From contig NZ_CP101751.1 of NCBI RefSeq assembly GCF_024496085.1, positions 1 to 64,000 of the forward strand: a DNA stretch of 64,000 nt, in the 5' to 3' direction. The notes under the pieces are model-generated. The model worked only from the letters and a program-made list of their open reading frames with translations, did no database searches and was not told where the DNA came from. The position numbers and the translations under genes are program-made. Origin of the DNA: Flavobacterium cerinum. Lineage in GTDB: Bacteria > Bacteroidota > Bacteroidia > Flavobacteriales > Flavobacteriaceae. Shown here in pieces: positions 7,726 to 16,554 of the stretch; the stretch's first letter is position 1; the number at the start of each line of letters is the position of its first letter.

Positions 7726-9177
7726 ATGAACAACAATAGTGCTGTTTACGAGAAAGAGTTGGCTTTTCAAGCAGACAGAAGAAGAGCCGGCGTTGAATTT
7801 ATCAAAATCATTAGCGACCTATGGTATGACAAGTCGATCGAATTGGTTCTTTTCAGAAATCAATTAATCGACCGAAATGTAAGCGACATCATCAACTTAC
7901 ATGAATATGCCGGAGAATTTGTTCAGAAACCAATCAACATTTTTGATTCTGTAGAAATTGCCAGAGCTATCGAAGCATTAGACCTTCCTCCTTCCCGTAT
8001 TGATATCGGAAAATTAACTTACGAATATCATTTGGAAGATGACAAATACAATGATGCTACCGCTTTCGTAGTAGACAAACTAAAAAATGCGAAAGAGACG
8101 AAAGACATCCAACCAAAAGACGTTGTTTTATATGGTTTCGGACGTATCGGCCGTTTATTAGCTCGTGAGTTAATGTCAAAAATCGGAAAGGGACAACAAC
8201 TTCGTTTAAGAGCTATTGTTACCCGTGATAAAAATGATGCAGTTCTTTTAGAAAAACGTGCTTCTTTATTACGTTATGATTCCGTTCACGGTGATTTCGA
8301 AGGTTCTGTTATTGCTGATCCTGAAAACAACGCATTGATCATTAACGGAACTACTGTTCATATCATTACTGCGAATTCTCCTGAAGAAATCGATTATACA
8401 AAATATGGTATCAACGATGCATTGATCATTGATAATACCGGTGCTTTCACAACAGAAGAAGCATTAAGCCGTCACCTAACTTCAAAAGGAGCTGACAAAG
8501 TATTATTAACAGCACCTGGTAAAGGCGTTCCGAATATTGTTTACGGTGTAAACCACGAAGATTACAACCCGGATGAAGTAAAAATCTACTCTGCTGCCTC
8601 TTGCACAACTAACGCGATCACTCCGATCTTAAAAGCGGTTGAAGACACTTTAGGTGTAGTTAAAGGACACTTAGAAACAATTCACGCTTATACAAACGAC
8701 CAGAATCTGGTTGATAACATGCACAAAAAATACCGTCGCGGTAGAGCTGCTGCCCTAAATATGGTTATTACCGAAACAGGAGCCGGAAGTGCGGTTGCCA
8801 AAGCATTACCTTCGTTAGCCGGAAAATTAACTTCAAATGCCATCCGTGTACCGGTTCCAAACGGGTCATTGGTTGTATTAAACCTTGAAGTTAACAACGC
8901 TACAACTAAAGAAGGAGTTAATGAAATCATGAAACAATATGCCTTAGAAGGTGAATTGGTAGAACAAATCAAATATTCATTAAACAACGAATTGGTATCT
9001 TCTGATATCGTTGGTACTTCAGCACCTTCTATCTTCGACAGTAATGCTACAATTGTATCTGCCGACGGTAAAAACGTTGTAATGTATGTATGGTATGACA
9101 ACGAATACGGATATAGCCATCAGGTAATCCGTTTAGCTAAATATATTGCAAAAGTAAGACGTTACATGTATTATTAA
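7726..9177 (+). CDS. Glyceraldehyde-3-phosphate dehydrogenase, long Bacteroidota form
   Basis: Oxidises glyceraldehyde 3-phosphate to 1,3-bisphosphoglycerate with NAD(P) in glycolysis. The protein has 483 residues, against about 335 for the canonical enzyme. An N-terminal extension of about 130 residues with no motif I can name comes before the Rossmann fold. The dinucleotide motif GFGRIGR is at 138-143 and the catalytic C293 sits in SAASCTTNAI. The C-terminal WYDNEYGYSHQ segment is intact. The long form is common in Bacteroidota. The gene has its own TACTTTTG promoter and a strong terminator, so it is monocistronic. NAD versus NADP preference cannot be read reliably here. Confidence 0.95.
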   Translation: MNNNSAVYEKELAFQADRRRAGVEFIKIISDLWYDKSIELVLFRNQLIDRNVSDIINLHEYAGEFVQKPINIFDSVEIARAIEALDLPPSRIDIGKLTYEYHLEDDKYNDATAFVVDKLKNAKETKDIQPKDVVLYGFGRIGRLLARELMSKIGKGQQLRLRAIVTRDKNDAVLLEKRASLLRYDSVHGDFEGSVIADPENNALIINGTTVHIITANSPEEIDYTKYGINDALIIDNTGAFTTEEALSRHLTSKGADKVLLTAPGKGVPNIVYGVNHEDYNPDEVKIYSAASCTTNAITPILKAVEDTLGVVKGHLETIHAYTNDQNLVDNMHKKYRRGRAAALNMVITETGAGSAVAKALPSLAGKLTSNAIRVPVPNGSLVVLNLEVNNATTKEGVNEIMKQYALEGELVEQIKYSLNNELVSSDIVGTSAPSIFDSNATIVSADGKNVVMYVWYDNEYGYSHQVIRLAKYIAKVRRYMYY

Positions 9178-9204
9178 TCGTTTTGCCTTACAAAGCCTTT
9201 AAAG

Positions 9205-9233
9205 ACCGCCTCAAATATTGAGGCGGTTTTTTT
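9205..9233 (+). terminator. Terminator of gapdh
   Basis: Perfect 10-bp stem (ACCGCCTCAA / TTGAGGCGGT) with a 3-base loop and a run of seven T. It begins 27 bases after the gapdh stop. Confidence 0.92.
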
Positions 9234-9261
9234 ATCTTTATATATCTCAATATTTACAATT

Positions 9262-10230
9262 ATGAAAATCATCATTCCGGACGATTATCAAAATACCGTT
9301 CGTCAGTTAAATTGTTTTAAACTAATAGCCGATCAAGATGTTACAATCTATAATGATACCGTAAAAGATATCGATGCTTTAGCAGAACGATTCGCTGACG
9401 CAGAAATTTTGATCTTAATACGGGAACGTACCGAAATAACCGAAGCTTTACTAAACCGGCTACCCAAATTAAAATTGATCAGTCAAACCGGCAAGATTTC
9501 CAATCATTTGGATCTTAACGCCTGTACCCGTCATAATGTCGCTGTAGCTGAAGGAATCGGTTCTCCAATTGCTCCGGCTGAACTTACCTGGACTTTAATC
9601 ATGAACGCGGTTCGCAAACTTCCGCAAGCTATTCAAGCGATGCAAAACGGACTATGGCAAACCAATATCGGATCTACTATTCACGGAAAAACGATCGGTA
9701 TTTGGGGCTATGGAAAAATCGGTCAAAAAATCGCTTTATACGCCAAAGCATTCGGAGCAAATGTACTGGTCTGGGGAAGTGAAAATTCCAGAAATCAAGC
9801 TTTAAAAGACGGTCATTCAGCCGCAGAAAGTAAATCTTTTTTCTTTCGCAATTCAGATATTGTAACGCTACATCTTCGTCTCAACGAAAGTACTCACGAA
9901 ATCGTAAAGGAAAGTGACTTGCTAATGATGAAGCCGAATGCCATTATTGTCAATACCAGCAGAGCAGAATTAATTCAGAAAAATGCTTTGATCAACTCTT
10001 TACAACAAGGTCGTCCGGGTTTTGCCGCTGTAGATGTATATGAATCAGAACCGATTACCGATATCCATTATCCATTATTACAAATGCCAAATGTGATCTG
10101 TACGCCTCATTTGGGCTATGTGGAGCAAAACAGTTATGAACTTTATTTCGAATATGCTTTTAAAAACATAATCGCCTTTATCAACCATAATCCTATCAAT
10201 ATTGCTAATCCGATAGTTCTAGGGATTTGA
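9262..10230 (+). CDS. D-isomer-specific 2-hydroxyacid dehydrogenase family protein
   Basis: A 322-residue NAD-dependent oxidoreductase of the family that includes D-3-phosphoglycerate and glyoxylate/hydroxypyruvate reductases. The nucleotide-binding motif GYGKIG is at 149-154 in the Rossmann domain. The substrate-binding Arg is in NTSRAEL, and the catalytic His is in the C-terminal CTPHLGYV motif. The family's conserved Glu is probably in DVYESEPI. There is no ACT regulatory domain, unlike many serine-pathway PGDHs, so the true substrate is open. It follows gapdh after a strong terminator, so it is probably transcribed separately, although I saw no clear promoter element. Confidence 0.88.
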   Translation: MKIIIPDDYQNTVRQLNCFKLIADQDVTIYNDTVKDIDALAERFADAEILILIRERTEITEALLNRLPKLKLISQTGKISNHLDLNACTRHNVAVAEGIGSPIAPAELTWTLIMNAVRKLPQAIQAMQNGLWQTNIGSTIHGKTIGIWGYGKIGQKIALYAKAFGANVLVWGSENSRNQALKDGHSAAESKSFFFRNSDIVTLHLRLNESTHEIVKESDLLMMKPNAIIVNTSRAELIQKNALINSLQQGRPGFAAVDVYESEPITDIHYPLLQMPNVICTPHLGYVEQNSYELYFEYAFKNIIAFINHNPINIANPIVLGI

Positions 10231-10243
10231 AATCTGACTGGTT

Positions 10244-10280
10244 TTATACCTGACAGGTTTTAAAAACCTGTCAGGTATAA
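10244..10280. repeat. Dispersed palindrome, copy 1 (ACCTGACAGGTTTT type)
   Basis: A perfect inverted repeat with 18-base arms around a single central A; the core is ACCTGACAGGTTTT and its complement. Related palindromes occur at 45197-45228 and 60388-60412. It lies between two convergent genes, next to the aconitase terminator. Confidence 0.85.
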
Positions 10281-10282
10281 AA

Positions 10283-10309
10283 AAAGGGTTGCCGAAAAGA
10301 CAACCCTTT
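10283..10309 (-). terminator. Terminator of the aconitase gene
   Basis: AAAGGGTTG and CAACCCTTT form a 9-bp stem. On the minus strand a T run follows. It begins 21 bases past the aconitase stop. Confidence 0.85.
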
Positions 10310-10330
10310 AATTTTATAATTAAAACTTGA

Positions 10331-12595
10331 TTATGCTTTACCGGCAGCAATCAGGTTTAAAGCAGAACCTGCTACGAACCAGCCAATCTGACCTTCGTTG
10401 TACGTATGGTTTGCCATGATGATATCTTTTGAACCGTCAGCGTGAACAAATTCTAAAGTCAATTGTTTTCCTGGTGCAAATTCTTTTAAGTCTAAGAAAT
10501 TGATTACATCATTCTCCTGGATTTTATCGTAATCTGCCTCGTTAGCAAACGTTAGGGCTAACATACCTTGTTTCTTAAGGTTTGTTTCGTGGATACGAGC
10601 AAAAGATTTTACCAATACCGCTTTTACCCCTAAGTGACGTGGCTCCATAGCAGCATGCTCACGAGAAGAACCTTCACCGTAGTTATGATCACCCACTACG
10701 ATTGACGGCACACCAGCTGCTTTATAAGCACGTTGTACTGCCGGCACTTCACCATATTCACCTGTCAACTGATTTTTCACGTTGTTCGTTTTTTGGTTGA
10801 ATGCATTTACTGCACCAATCAACATATTGTTTGAAATATTATCCAAGTGACCACGGAAACGTAACCAAGGACCTGCCATAGAAATGTGGTCAGTTGTACA
10901 TTTTCCGAAAGCTTTGATTAACAGTTTCGCTCCGGTAATATTTTCACCATCCCAAGGTTGGAAAGGAGCTAATAATTGCAGACGCTCTGACTCTGGAGAT
11001 ACTTCCACTTTAACACCAGAACCGTCTTCAGCCGGTGCCTGATATCCAGGATCTTCAGCATCAAATCCTTTTTTAGGTAATTCATCACCACTTGGTTCGT
11101 CTAACATTACTTCCTGACCTTCTTCATTGATCAATTTGTCAGTTAACGGATTGAATCCTAAGTCACCTGCAATTGCCAAAGCTGTAACTAATTCCGGAGA
11201 ACCTACGAATGCTAATGTATTCGGGTTACCGTCAGCACGTTTCGAGAAGTTACGGTTAAACGAGTGAACGATTGTATTTCTTTCTTCTTTTTCTGCACCT
11301 TCTCTATCCCACATACCGATACATGGTCCGCAAGCATTTGCGAATACCGTTGCTCCGATTTTATCGAATGTATCGATAAATCCGTCACGTTCGATTGTAT
11401 AACGAACCAACTCCGATCCCGGTGTGATTGTGAATTGTGCTTTTGTTTTTAATTTTTTATCCGCTACCTGTTTTGCTAAAGAAGCAGCACGGGCGATATC
11501 TTCATAAGAGGAGTTCGTACATGATCCGATCAAACCGATCTCTACTTTTAACGGCCAGTTGTTTTTCTCCGCTTCTTCTCTCATTTTAGAGATCGGCGTA
11601 GCCAAATCCGGAGTAAAAGGTCCGTTTAAGTGCGGCTCTAATTCAGAAAGGTTGATTTCAATTACCTGATCAAAATACTGTTCCGGGTTCGCATAAACCG
11701 CTTCATCAGCTGTTAAGTATTTTGCTACTTTGTTTGCCGCATCAGCAACATCTGCACGTCCGGTTGAACGTAAATAACGATCCATAGAATCATCATATCC
11801 GAAAGTTGAAGTCGTAGCACCGATTTCAGCTCCCATATTACAGATTGTTCCTTTTCCGGTACAAGACATTGAAGTTGCTCCTTCACCGAAATATTCAACG
11901 ATAGCTCCGGTTCCTCCTTTTACAGTAAGAATACCTGCTACTTTTAAGATTACGTCTTTTGGTGCTGTCCATCCTGACAATTTACCGGTTAATTTAACAC
12001 CGATTAATTTCGGGAATTTCAATTCCCAAGCCATTCCTGACATTACATCTACTGCATCAGCTCCACCAACTCCGATCGCTAACATTCCTAATCCACCGGC
12101 ATTTACCGTATGTGAATCCGTTCCGATCATCATTCCTCCTGGAAAAGCATAATTTTCTAATACTACCTGGTGAATAATTCCCGCTCCCGGTTTCCAGAAT
12201 CCGATTCCGTATTTATTAGAAACAGAAGACAAGAAATCAAATACTTCACTACTTTGTGATTTTGCTCTTGCCAAATCGGTTTTAGCATCCACTTTTGCCT
12301 GGATCAAGTGATCACAGTGTACTGTTGTCGGAACTGCTACTTTATTTTTTCCTGCGTGCATAAACTGTAACAATGCCATCTGTGCTGTTGCATCCTGACA
12401 CGCTACTCTATCCGGTGCGAAATCTACGTAATCTTTACCTCTTGTAAAAGCTTGTGACGGAGTTCCCTCCCACAAGTGTGAATATAAAATCTTTTCCGAT
12501 AATGTTAGCGGACGACCAACTAACTCACGTGCTTTATCTACACGTTCCGCCATGTTGTCGTACACTTTTTTAATCATTTCAATATCAAAAGCCAT
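10331..12595 (-). CDS. acn: Aconitate hydratase (mitochondrial-type aconitase)
   Basis: TCA-cycle [4Fe-4S] enzyme that isomerises citrate to isocitrate. The 754-residue protein shows the three cluster ligands at C359 ([10 protein letters not shown]), C422 and C425 ([10 protein letters not shown]), with spacing and near-identical numbering to mitochondrial aconitase. The [11 protein letters not shown] segment (about 160-170) and the C-terminal swivelling-domain motif [20 protein letters not shown] are intact. Length and motifs favour the mitochondrial-type aconitase clade over the longer AcnA or the AcnB type. It appears monocistronic, with a putative TAAATTTG element upstream and a terminator downstream. 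Confidence 0.97.
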   Translation of the reverse strand: MAFDIEMIKKVYDNMAERVDKARELVGRPLTLSEKILYSHLWEGTPSQAFTRGKDYVDFAPDRVACQDATAQMALLQFMHAGKNKVAVPTTVHCDHLIQAKVDAKTDLARAKSQSSEVFDFLSSVSNKYGIGFWKPGAGIIHQVVLENYAFPGGMMIGTDSHTVNAGGLGMLAIGVGGADAVDVMSGMAWELKFPKLIGVKLTGKLSGWTAPKDVILKVAGILTVKGGTGAIVEYFGEGATSMSCTGKGTICNMGAEIGATTSTFGYDDSMDRYLRSTGRADVADAANKVAKYLTADEAVYANPEQYFDQVIEINLSELEPHLNGPFTPDLATPISKMREEAEKNNWPLKVEIGLIGSCTNSSYEDIARAASLAKQVADKKLKTKAQFTITPGSELVRYTIERDGFIDTFDKIGATVFANACGPCIGMWDREGAEKEERNTIVHSFNRNFSKRADGNPNTLAFVGSPELVTALAIAGDLGFNPLTDKLINEEGQEVMLDEPSGDELPKKGFDAEDPGYQAPAEDGSGVKVEVSPESERLQLLAPFQPWDGENITGAKLLIKAFGKCTTDHISMAGPWLRFRGHLDNISNNMLIGAVNAFNQKTNNVKNQLTGEYGEVPAVQRAYKAAGVPSIVVGDHNYGEGSSREHAAMEPRHLGVKAVLVKSFARIHETNLKKQGMLALTFANEADYDKIQENDVINFLDLKEFAPGKQLTLEFVHADGSKDIIMANHTYNEGQIGWFVAGSALNLIAAGKA

Positions 12596-12642
12596 ACTAT
12601 GAATGAGTTATGTTATTATTTGTTTGTTCTTCAAAAGTGGTA

Positions 12643-12650
12643 CAAATTTA
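12643..12650 (-). promoter_or_regulatory. Putative aconitase promoter -7 element (TAAATTTG)
   Basis: The minus strand reads TAAATTTG, 47 bases before the acn ATG, matching TAnnTTTG. No -33 TTG is seen at normal spacing. The rest of the 295-base spacer is AT-rich and apparently empty apart from the next gene's terminator. Confidence 0.5.
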
Positions 12651-12837
12651 AACAATCTTAATGAGATTTGAAACTTTTTAGTATTTCTTTAATTTCAAAG
12701 AATTATTATTTATAAACATTCTATTTTACTGATTTTTTTTCAACGATACTAGGTAAATCATTGATTTTATTAGAAATTCGTAAAATTTTAATTTTATATT
12801 GTCGATTTCTAAAAAAACATACCCATTTTATGCAAAA

Positions 12838-12867
12838 AAGCCATTCTCAATTCCTTGAAAACGGCTT
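12838..12867 (-). terminator. Terminator of the small membrane-protein gene
   Basis: A 13-bp stem with two mismatches (AAGCCATTCTCAA / TTGAAAACGGCTT) and a 4-base loop; on the minus strand a T6 run follows. It starts 23 bases past the stop of the upstream gene. Confidence 0.75.
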
Positions 12868-12890
12868 AAAAACGGTCTATATCCGTGTAA

Positions 12891-13259
12891 TTACGGTTCT
12901 ATTTTTACTGTTTCTTGCTGATTAAAATATTTATAAAGCAACATGGCCGACAAAACTGCTCCTATCAGACTAAACAGGCCACCTACAGACAATAATTGTA
13001 TTGCTTCGGAATTAACCGTCGGGAATTTTCGATAATCGGATATTACCGCCAGGAGCAACCCAAACGACACCAACCCGACTAACAGCCCCAGAAAAACACC
13101 AAAATAACGATTCTTAAAAACCAACTGTATAATCATGATCGCCATTACGATAATCATCAGGTAATTGATTTCCGACCGAACGATTAAAGTCTCCACAAAA
13201 CTGAAAACCGCCAGTCCGATCAGTACTATTTCCGGCACGTTTTTTATACTATTTTTCAT
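12891..13259 (-). CDS. Hypothetical four-helix membrane protein
   Basis: A 122-residue protein I do not recognise. Four hydrophobic segments are visible at about 8-24, 30-46, 52-72 and 88-108, joined by very short loops. The C-terminus is short and charged (KYFNQQETVKIEP). There is no signal peptide, catalytic motif or conserved cysteine pattern. It lies downstream of the MoxR ATPase gene on the same strand with a 51-base gap, so it may belong to that operon. A terminator follows. No function is assigned. Confidence 0.72.
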   Translation of the reverse strand: MKNSIKNVPEIVLIGLAVFSFVETLIVRSEINYLMIIVMAIMIIQLVFKNRYFGVFLGLLVGLVSFGLLLAVISDYRKFPTVNSEAIQLLSVGGLFSLIGAVLSAMLLYKYFNQQETVKIEP

Positions 13260-13310
13260 TTTATAAAGGTTTTGGTTAGTCTTATCAAAAACGAAAAAAA
13301 ACAGAAAAAA

Positions 13311-14264
13311 TTATAACAATTTCGCAATAATCATTTCTTCCGTTATCCCTTCAGCATCCGCTTTATAATTCTTAATAATTCTGTGGCGTAAAATCCCTGT
13401 AGCTACTGCTTTTACATCTTCAATATCCGGTGAGAACTTACCTTTTAAAGCGGCATTGGTTTTTGCTGCTAAAATCAGATTCTGAGAAGCACGAGGTCCC
13501 GCTCCCCAATCCAGATAATTCTTTACATAATCTGTTGCCAACGGATTATCCGGACGTGTTTTACTCACCAATGTCACCGCATATTCAATCACATTATCCG
13601 CTACCGGAATACGTCGGATTAAATACTGGAAATCAATAATCTCCTGAGCCGAGAACAATGGATTCACTTTTACATTATTATCCGATGTTGTACTTTTCAC
13701 CACTTGTACTTCCTCTTCGAAAGTCGGATAATTCAATTTAATTGCAAACATAAAACGATCCAGCTGCGCTTCCGGCAACGGATAGGTTCCTTCCTGTTCA
13801 ATCGGGTTTTGCGTTGCCAGTACGAAAAACGGCAAATCCAGTTTATAATGATGTCCGGCAATCGTTACCGACTTTTCTTGCATTGCTTCTAAAAGCGCCG
13901 CTTGTGTTTTCGGAGGCGTACGGTTAATCTCATCCGCCAGAATAATATTAGAAAAAACCGGTCCCTTGATAAATTTAAAGGTACGCGTCTCGTCCAGAAT
14001 TTCACTTCCCAAAATATCGGACGGCATCAAATCCGGCGTAAACTGAATTCGTTTAAAGTCCAGTCCCAACGCCTGAGAAATTGTATTTACCATTAAGGTT
14101 TTGGCTAATCCCGGAACTCCTACCAACAAGGCGTGACCTCCGGCAAAAATACTCAGTACAATCTGATTCACCACTTCATCCTGACCGACAATAATTTTAG
14201 CAATTTCTTCTTTCAGGGCTTTTTGTTTCTGAACCAGGTTCTGAATAGCTGCAACGTCTGACAT
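13311..14264 (-). CDS. MoxR-type AAA+ ATPase
   Basis: A 317-residue AAA+ ATPase of the MoxR family; members act as chaperones for protein or metal-centre assembly, often with von Willebrand A-domain partners. Walker A (GVPGLAKT) is at 49-56 and Walker B (ILADEINR) at about 108-115. The sensor region (FVLATQNPIEQEGTYPLPEAQLDRF) is strongly conserved. It lies after the periplasmic peptidyl-prolyl isomerase genes but is separated from them by a hairpin terminator. No vWA-domain partner is seen in the window; the following gene is a small membrane protein. The client proteins are unknown. Confidence 0.93.
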   Translation of the reverse strand: MSDVAAIQNLVQKQKALKEEIAKIIVGQDEVVNQIVLSIFAGGHALLVGVPGLAKTLMVNTISQALGLDFKRIQFTPDLMPSDILGSEILDETRTFKFIKGPVFSNIILADEINRTPPKTQAALLEAMQEKSVTIAGHHYKLDLPFFVLATQNPIEQEGTYPLPEAQLDRFMFAIKLNYPTFEEEVQVVKSTTSDNNVKVNPLFSAQEIIDFQYLIRRIPVADNVIEYAVTLVSKTRPDNPLATDYVKNYLDWGAGPRASQNLILAAKTNAALKGKFSPDIEDVKAVATGILRHRIIKNYKADAEGITEEMIIAKLL

Positions 14265-14293
14265 AATATTATATAGGTATCTGTTTAAATTAA

Positions 14294-14331
14294 AAAAGAG
14301 TTAGCTTTAAATTCATAAAACTAACTCTTTT
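14294..14331 (-). terminator. Terminator of the peptidyl-prolyl isomerase operon
   Basis: An 11-bp perfect stem (AAAAGAGTTAG / CTAACTCTTTT) with a 16-base loop, between the SurA-like gene and the MoxR gene. The T run is formed by the end of the stem, so efficiency is uncertain. Confidence 0.7.
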
Positions 14332-14347
14332 AATTATTTTTTAAAAA

Positions 14348-15715
14348 TTATTTTTTTAACCAGTTATTCGTGAATTTACAATCTCTGTATTCTCCGTTAA
14401 TCTTGATATAGGTTTCTTTAATTTTCTCTTCTGTCCATTTTGCAATCGCTTTAATTTGTTTTTCTTTTAAAGCTAATTCTTTAATTTTCAGATAATCTTT
14501 AGCATAGTCGGCAGTATGCTCATCATAACGATTGGTTACTGTCATGATTTTATAACATTTAACCCCTTTATCATCGCTATCTACAAACGGTAACGATACT
14601 GCGTTATCTTTTAAATCGGAAACCTGACTGTATAATCCCGGATCCATTTTAGTCAATTCAAAACGCGTCTCAAGAGTTCTCGGATTTACCAGAATACCAC
14701 CACTGTTACGGGTGTCTTTATCATCTGAGGTAGCACGTGCCGCATCTGCAAATTTGATTTCCCCGCTTACGATACGCTGACGGATTTTTTCAATTTTTTC
14801 TTTAGCTTCTTTCATTGCCTCATCCGATACTTTAGGAATGATCAATATGTGTCTTAAATCCAATTCCTGTCCGCGGATTTTTTCCAGATAGATGATATGA
14901 TAGCCGTAAGTTGTTTCAAACGGTTCTGAGATTTCACCTTCAGCTAAACTAAAAGCTACATCTTTAAATTCTTTTACGAAAGGCGTTTTACGGGTAATTT
15001 TATAAAATCCGCCGGTTGGTACCGAAGCTTTATCATCTGAAAACAATACCGCTTTACTATAAAAGCTGGCACCGTTGTCCGTAACATCTTTTTTAATTTC
15101 TTTTAACTGGTTGATTACTCTTTGTTTTTCCGCTTCAGAAATTTTAGGTTTGATCACAATTTGCGCTACTTCCATTTCTGCTCCGAAAACCGGTAATTCT
15201 TCTTTTGGAATACCTTTAAAGAACGTACGCACTTCTTCCGGTGTAATCTCAACTTCATCTACAACTTTACGTTGCATTTGCGACGTTAATTTATTCATCT
15301 TTACGATGTCGAAAAAGTACGTTTTAAACTCTTCTAAGTTTTTCTTATTATAGAATTTCACTACTTTTTCTACCGATCCTACTTGCTCTACCATTTGGTC
15401 TAATTGCGAGTTCATAAAATCATGTACTTCCTGATCGGTTACCACGATACTATCCTGAACGGCCTGATGCGCATATAGTTTATCTTCCAACAGTTTTCCG
15501 AACATTTCACATCGCGTAATATTTTTGATGTCGATCCCCTGTGCCTGTAACTCAACAAAAGTTTTATCGATATCCGAATCCAAAACTACATATTCTCCGA
15601 CTACGGCTACCACCCCATCAATCTTCTTTTTCGGAGTTTGTTGCGCCTGTGCTGTTCCGAAAAACGTCAGGGCCAATCCGAAAAGCAAAGCCGTCTTCTT
15701 ATTTATAAACTTCAT
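14348..15715 (-). CDS. SurA-like periplasmic peptidyl-prolyl cis-trans isomerase
   Basis: An exported chaperone/isomerase, probably helping outer-membrane proteins to fold. From the chosen ATG it has 455 residues, with signal peptide MKFINKKTALLFGLALTFFG followed by an AQA cleavage site. A SurA N-terminal-like helical region comes next. Two PpiC (parvulin) domains follow, beginning near AEMEVAQIVIKPKIS (about residue 182) and ELDLRHILIIPKVS (about residue 290). An upstream in-frame ATG at 15757 would add 14 residues before the signal peptide and overlap the upstream gene more deeply, so I prefer 15715. It overlaps the preceding lipoprotein gene by 17 bases, which suggests translational coupling. 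Confidence 0.92.
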   Translation of the reverse strand: MKFINKKTALLFGLALTFFGTAQAQQTPKKKIDGVVAVVGEYVVLDSDIDKTFVELQAQGIDIKNITRCEMFGKLLEDKLYAHQAVQDSIVVTDQEVHDFMNSQLDQMVEQVGSVEKVVKFYNKKNLEEFKTYFFDIVKMNKLTSQMQRKVVDEVEITPEEVRTFFKGIPKEELPVFGAEMEVAQIVIKPKISEAEKQRVINQLKEIKKDVTDNGASFYSKAVLFSDDKASVPTGGFYKITRKTPFVKEFKDVAFSLAEGEISEPFETTYGYHIIYLEKIRGQELDLRHILIIPKVSDEAMKEAKEKIEKIRQRIVSGEIKFADAARATSDDKDTRNSGGILVNPRTLETRFELTKMDPGLYSQVSDLKDNAVSLPFVDSDDKGVKCYKIMTVTNRYDEHTADYAKDYLKIKELALKEKQIKAIAKWTEEKIKETYIKINGEYRDCKFTNNWLKK

Positions 15716-16550
15716 ATTTCTTATTTTTAATGGCATCATTAGTGATCTCTTTTTCAAATTTCTTAATGTATTCTAATTTCCTGTTATTTAATATTATTTG
15801 TTTTATTGTAGGACTTATATATTCGAACGGCGCGATCTGATTCCGATCCAATACCTTGCCGACCTTTACCAGATAAGCCGAAAGACTGTCCTGATATTCA
15901 AAGGCAATTCCATCGGTAATGTAACGGTCCCGATTATCCGGATTTACAAACGGCAGATTTCGGTATACCTGATTCATATCTACCCAAACCGTATCGTTAA
16001 AAGCATAACTCTTAAACTGAATGGTCATTCCTTCCAGTGCTTTTCGATCTTCTTTACGCGATGAATTAAACCGGCTTCTTATGACTGCAAATTTAGGATT
16101 ATCTTTCGTCAGATTGATATATTTTAACCGAACTAATGTCCCTGTTGTTTTGAAATTTTCTTTGTTTGCCTGATAATAACGCAACAATTCGTCTTTTGTT
16201 ATCGTTGTATCGATCGCCTGCTTGACCACTTGCTCAATATAAGCTCCGGTATACAGATCGGTTGTGTATTGTTGTATCAGGGCATCGAAAGCGTTTTTTT
16301 CCTTATCACTAAGATTCACTTCCGCCGCATCCATTAATAATGTTTTTGTCGCCCATCTGTCGATATAATTTTTAACAATCATCAGACTATCCTCTTTGGA
16401 CGTTCCCGCAGGAACCAATCCTTTGATTTCGTCTGCATACAGATAGGAATCGTTAACCCTCGCTATTGCTTCGGGCTTTTGTTTCGGTCGTATATAATCA
16501 CAGGACAAAACCGAAAACATTACTAAAAACAGTACGGCGATTTTATTCAT
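15699..16550 (-). CDS. Lipoprotein, SurA/PpiC-related, without an obvious isomerase domain
   Basis: A 283-residue lipoprotein. The N-terminus MNKIAVLFLVMFSVLSC ends in a lipobox-like Cys (C17). The sequence that follows (AIARVNDSYLYADEIKGL) looks like the N-terminal chaperone segment of SurA/PpiC proteins, with helical regions to about residue 125. No clear parvulin signature follows, so I infer a chaperone role without isomerase activity. It lies between two PpiC-domain genes, starting 4 bases after the first and overlapping the second, and very likely works with them in outer-membrane protein biogenesis. Divergence from known isomerases keeps the functional call modest. Confidence 0.75.
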   Translation of the reverse strand: MNKIAVLFLVMFSVLSCDYIRPKQKPEAIARVNDSYLYADEIKGLVPAGTSKEDSLMIVKNYIDRWATKTLLMDAAEVNLSDKEKNAFDALIQQYTTDLYTGAYIEQVVKQAIDTTITKDELLRYYQANKENFKTTGTLVRLKYINLTKDNPKFAVIRSRFNSSRKEDRKALEGMTIQFKSYAFNDTVWVDMNQVYRNLPFVNPDNRDRYITDGIAFEYQDSLSAYLVKVGKVLDRNQIAPFEYISPTIKQIILNNRKLEYIKKFEKEITNDAIKNKKYEVYK

Positions 16551-16554
16551 TTAT

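Noticed and set aside
8688..9101. Minus-strand open frame of 137 codons inside gapdh
   Set aside because: It lies wholly antisense to a well-conserved gene and its translation resembles no protein; it is a shadow of codon bias.
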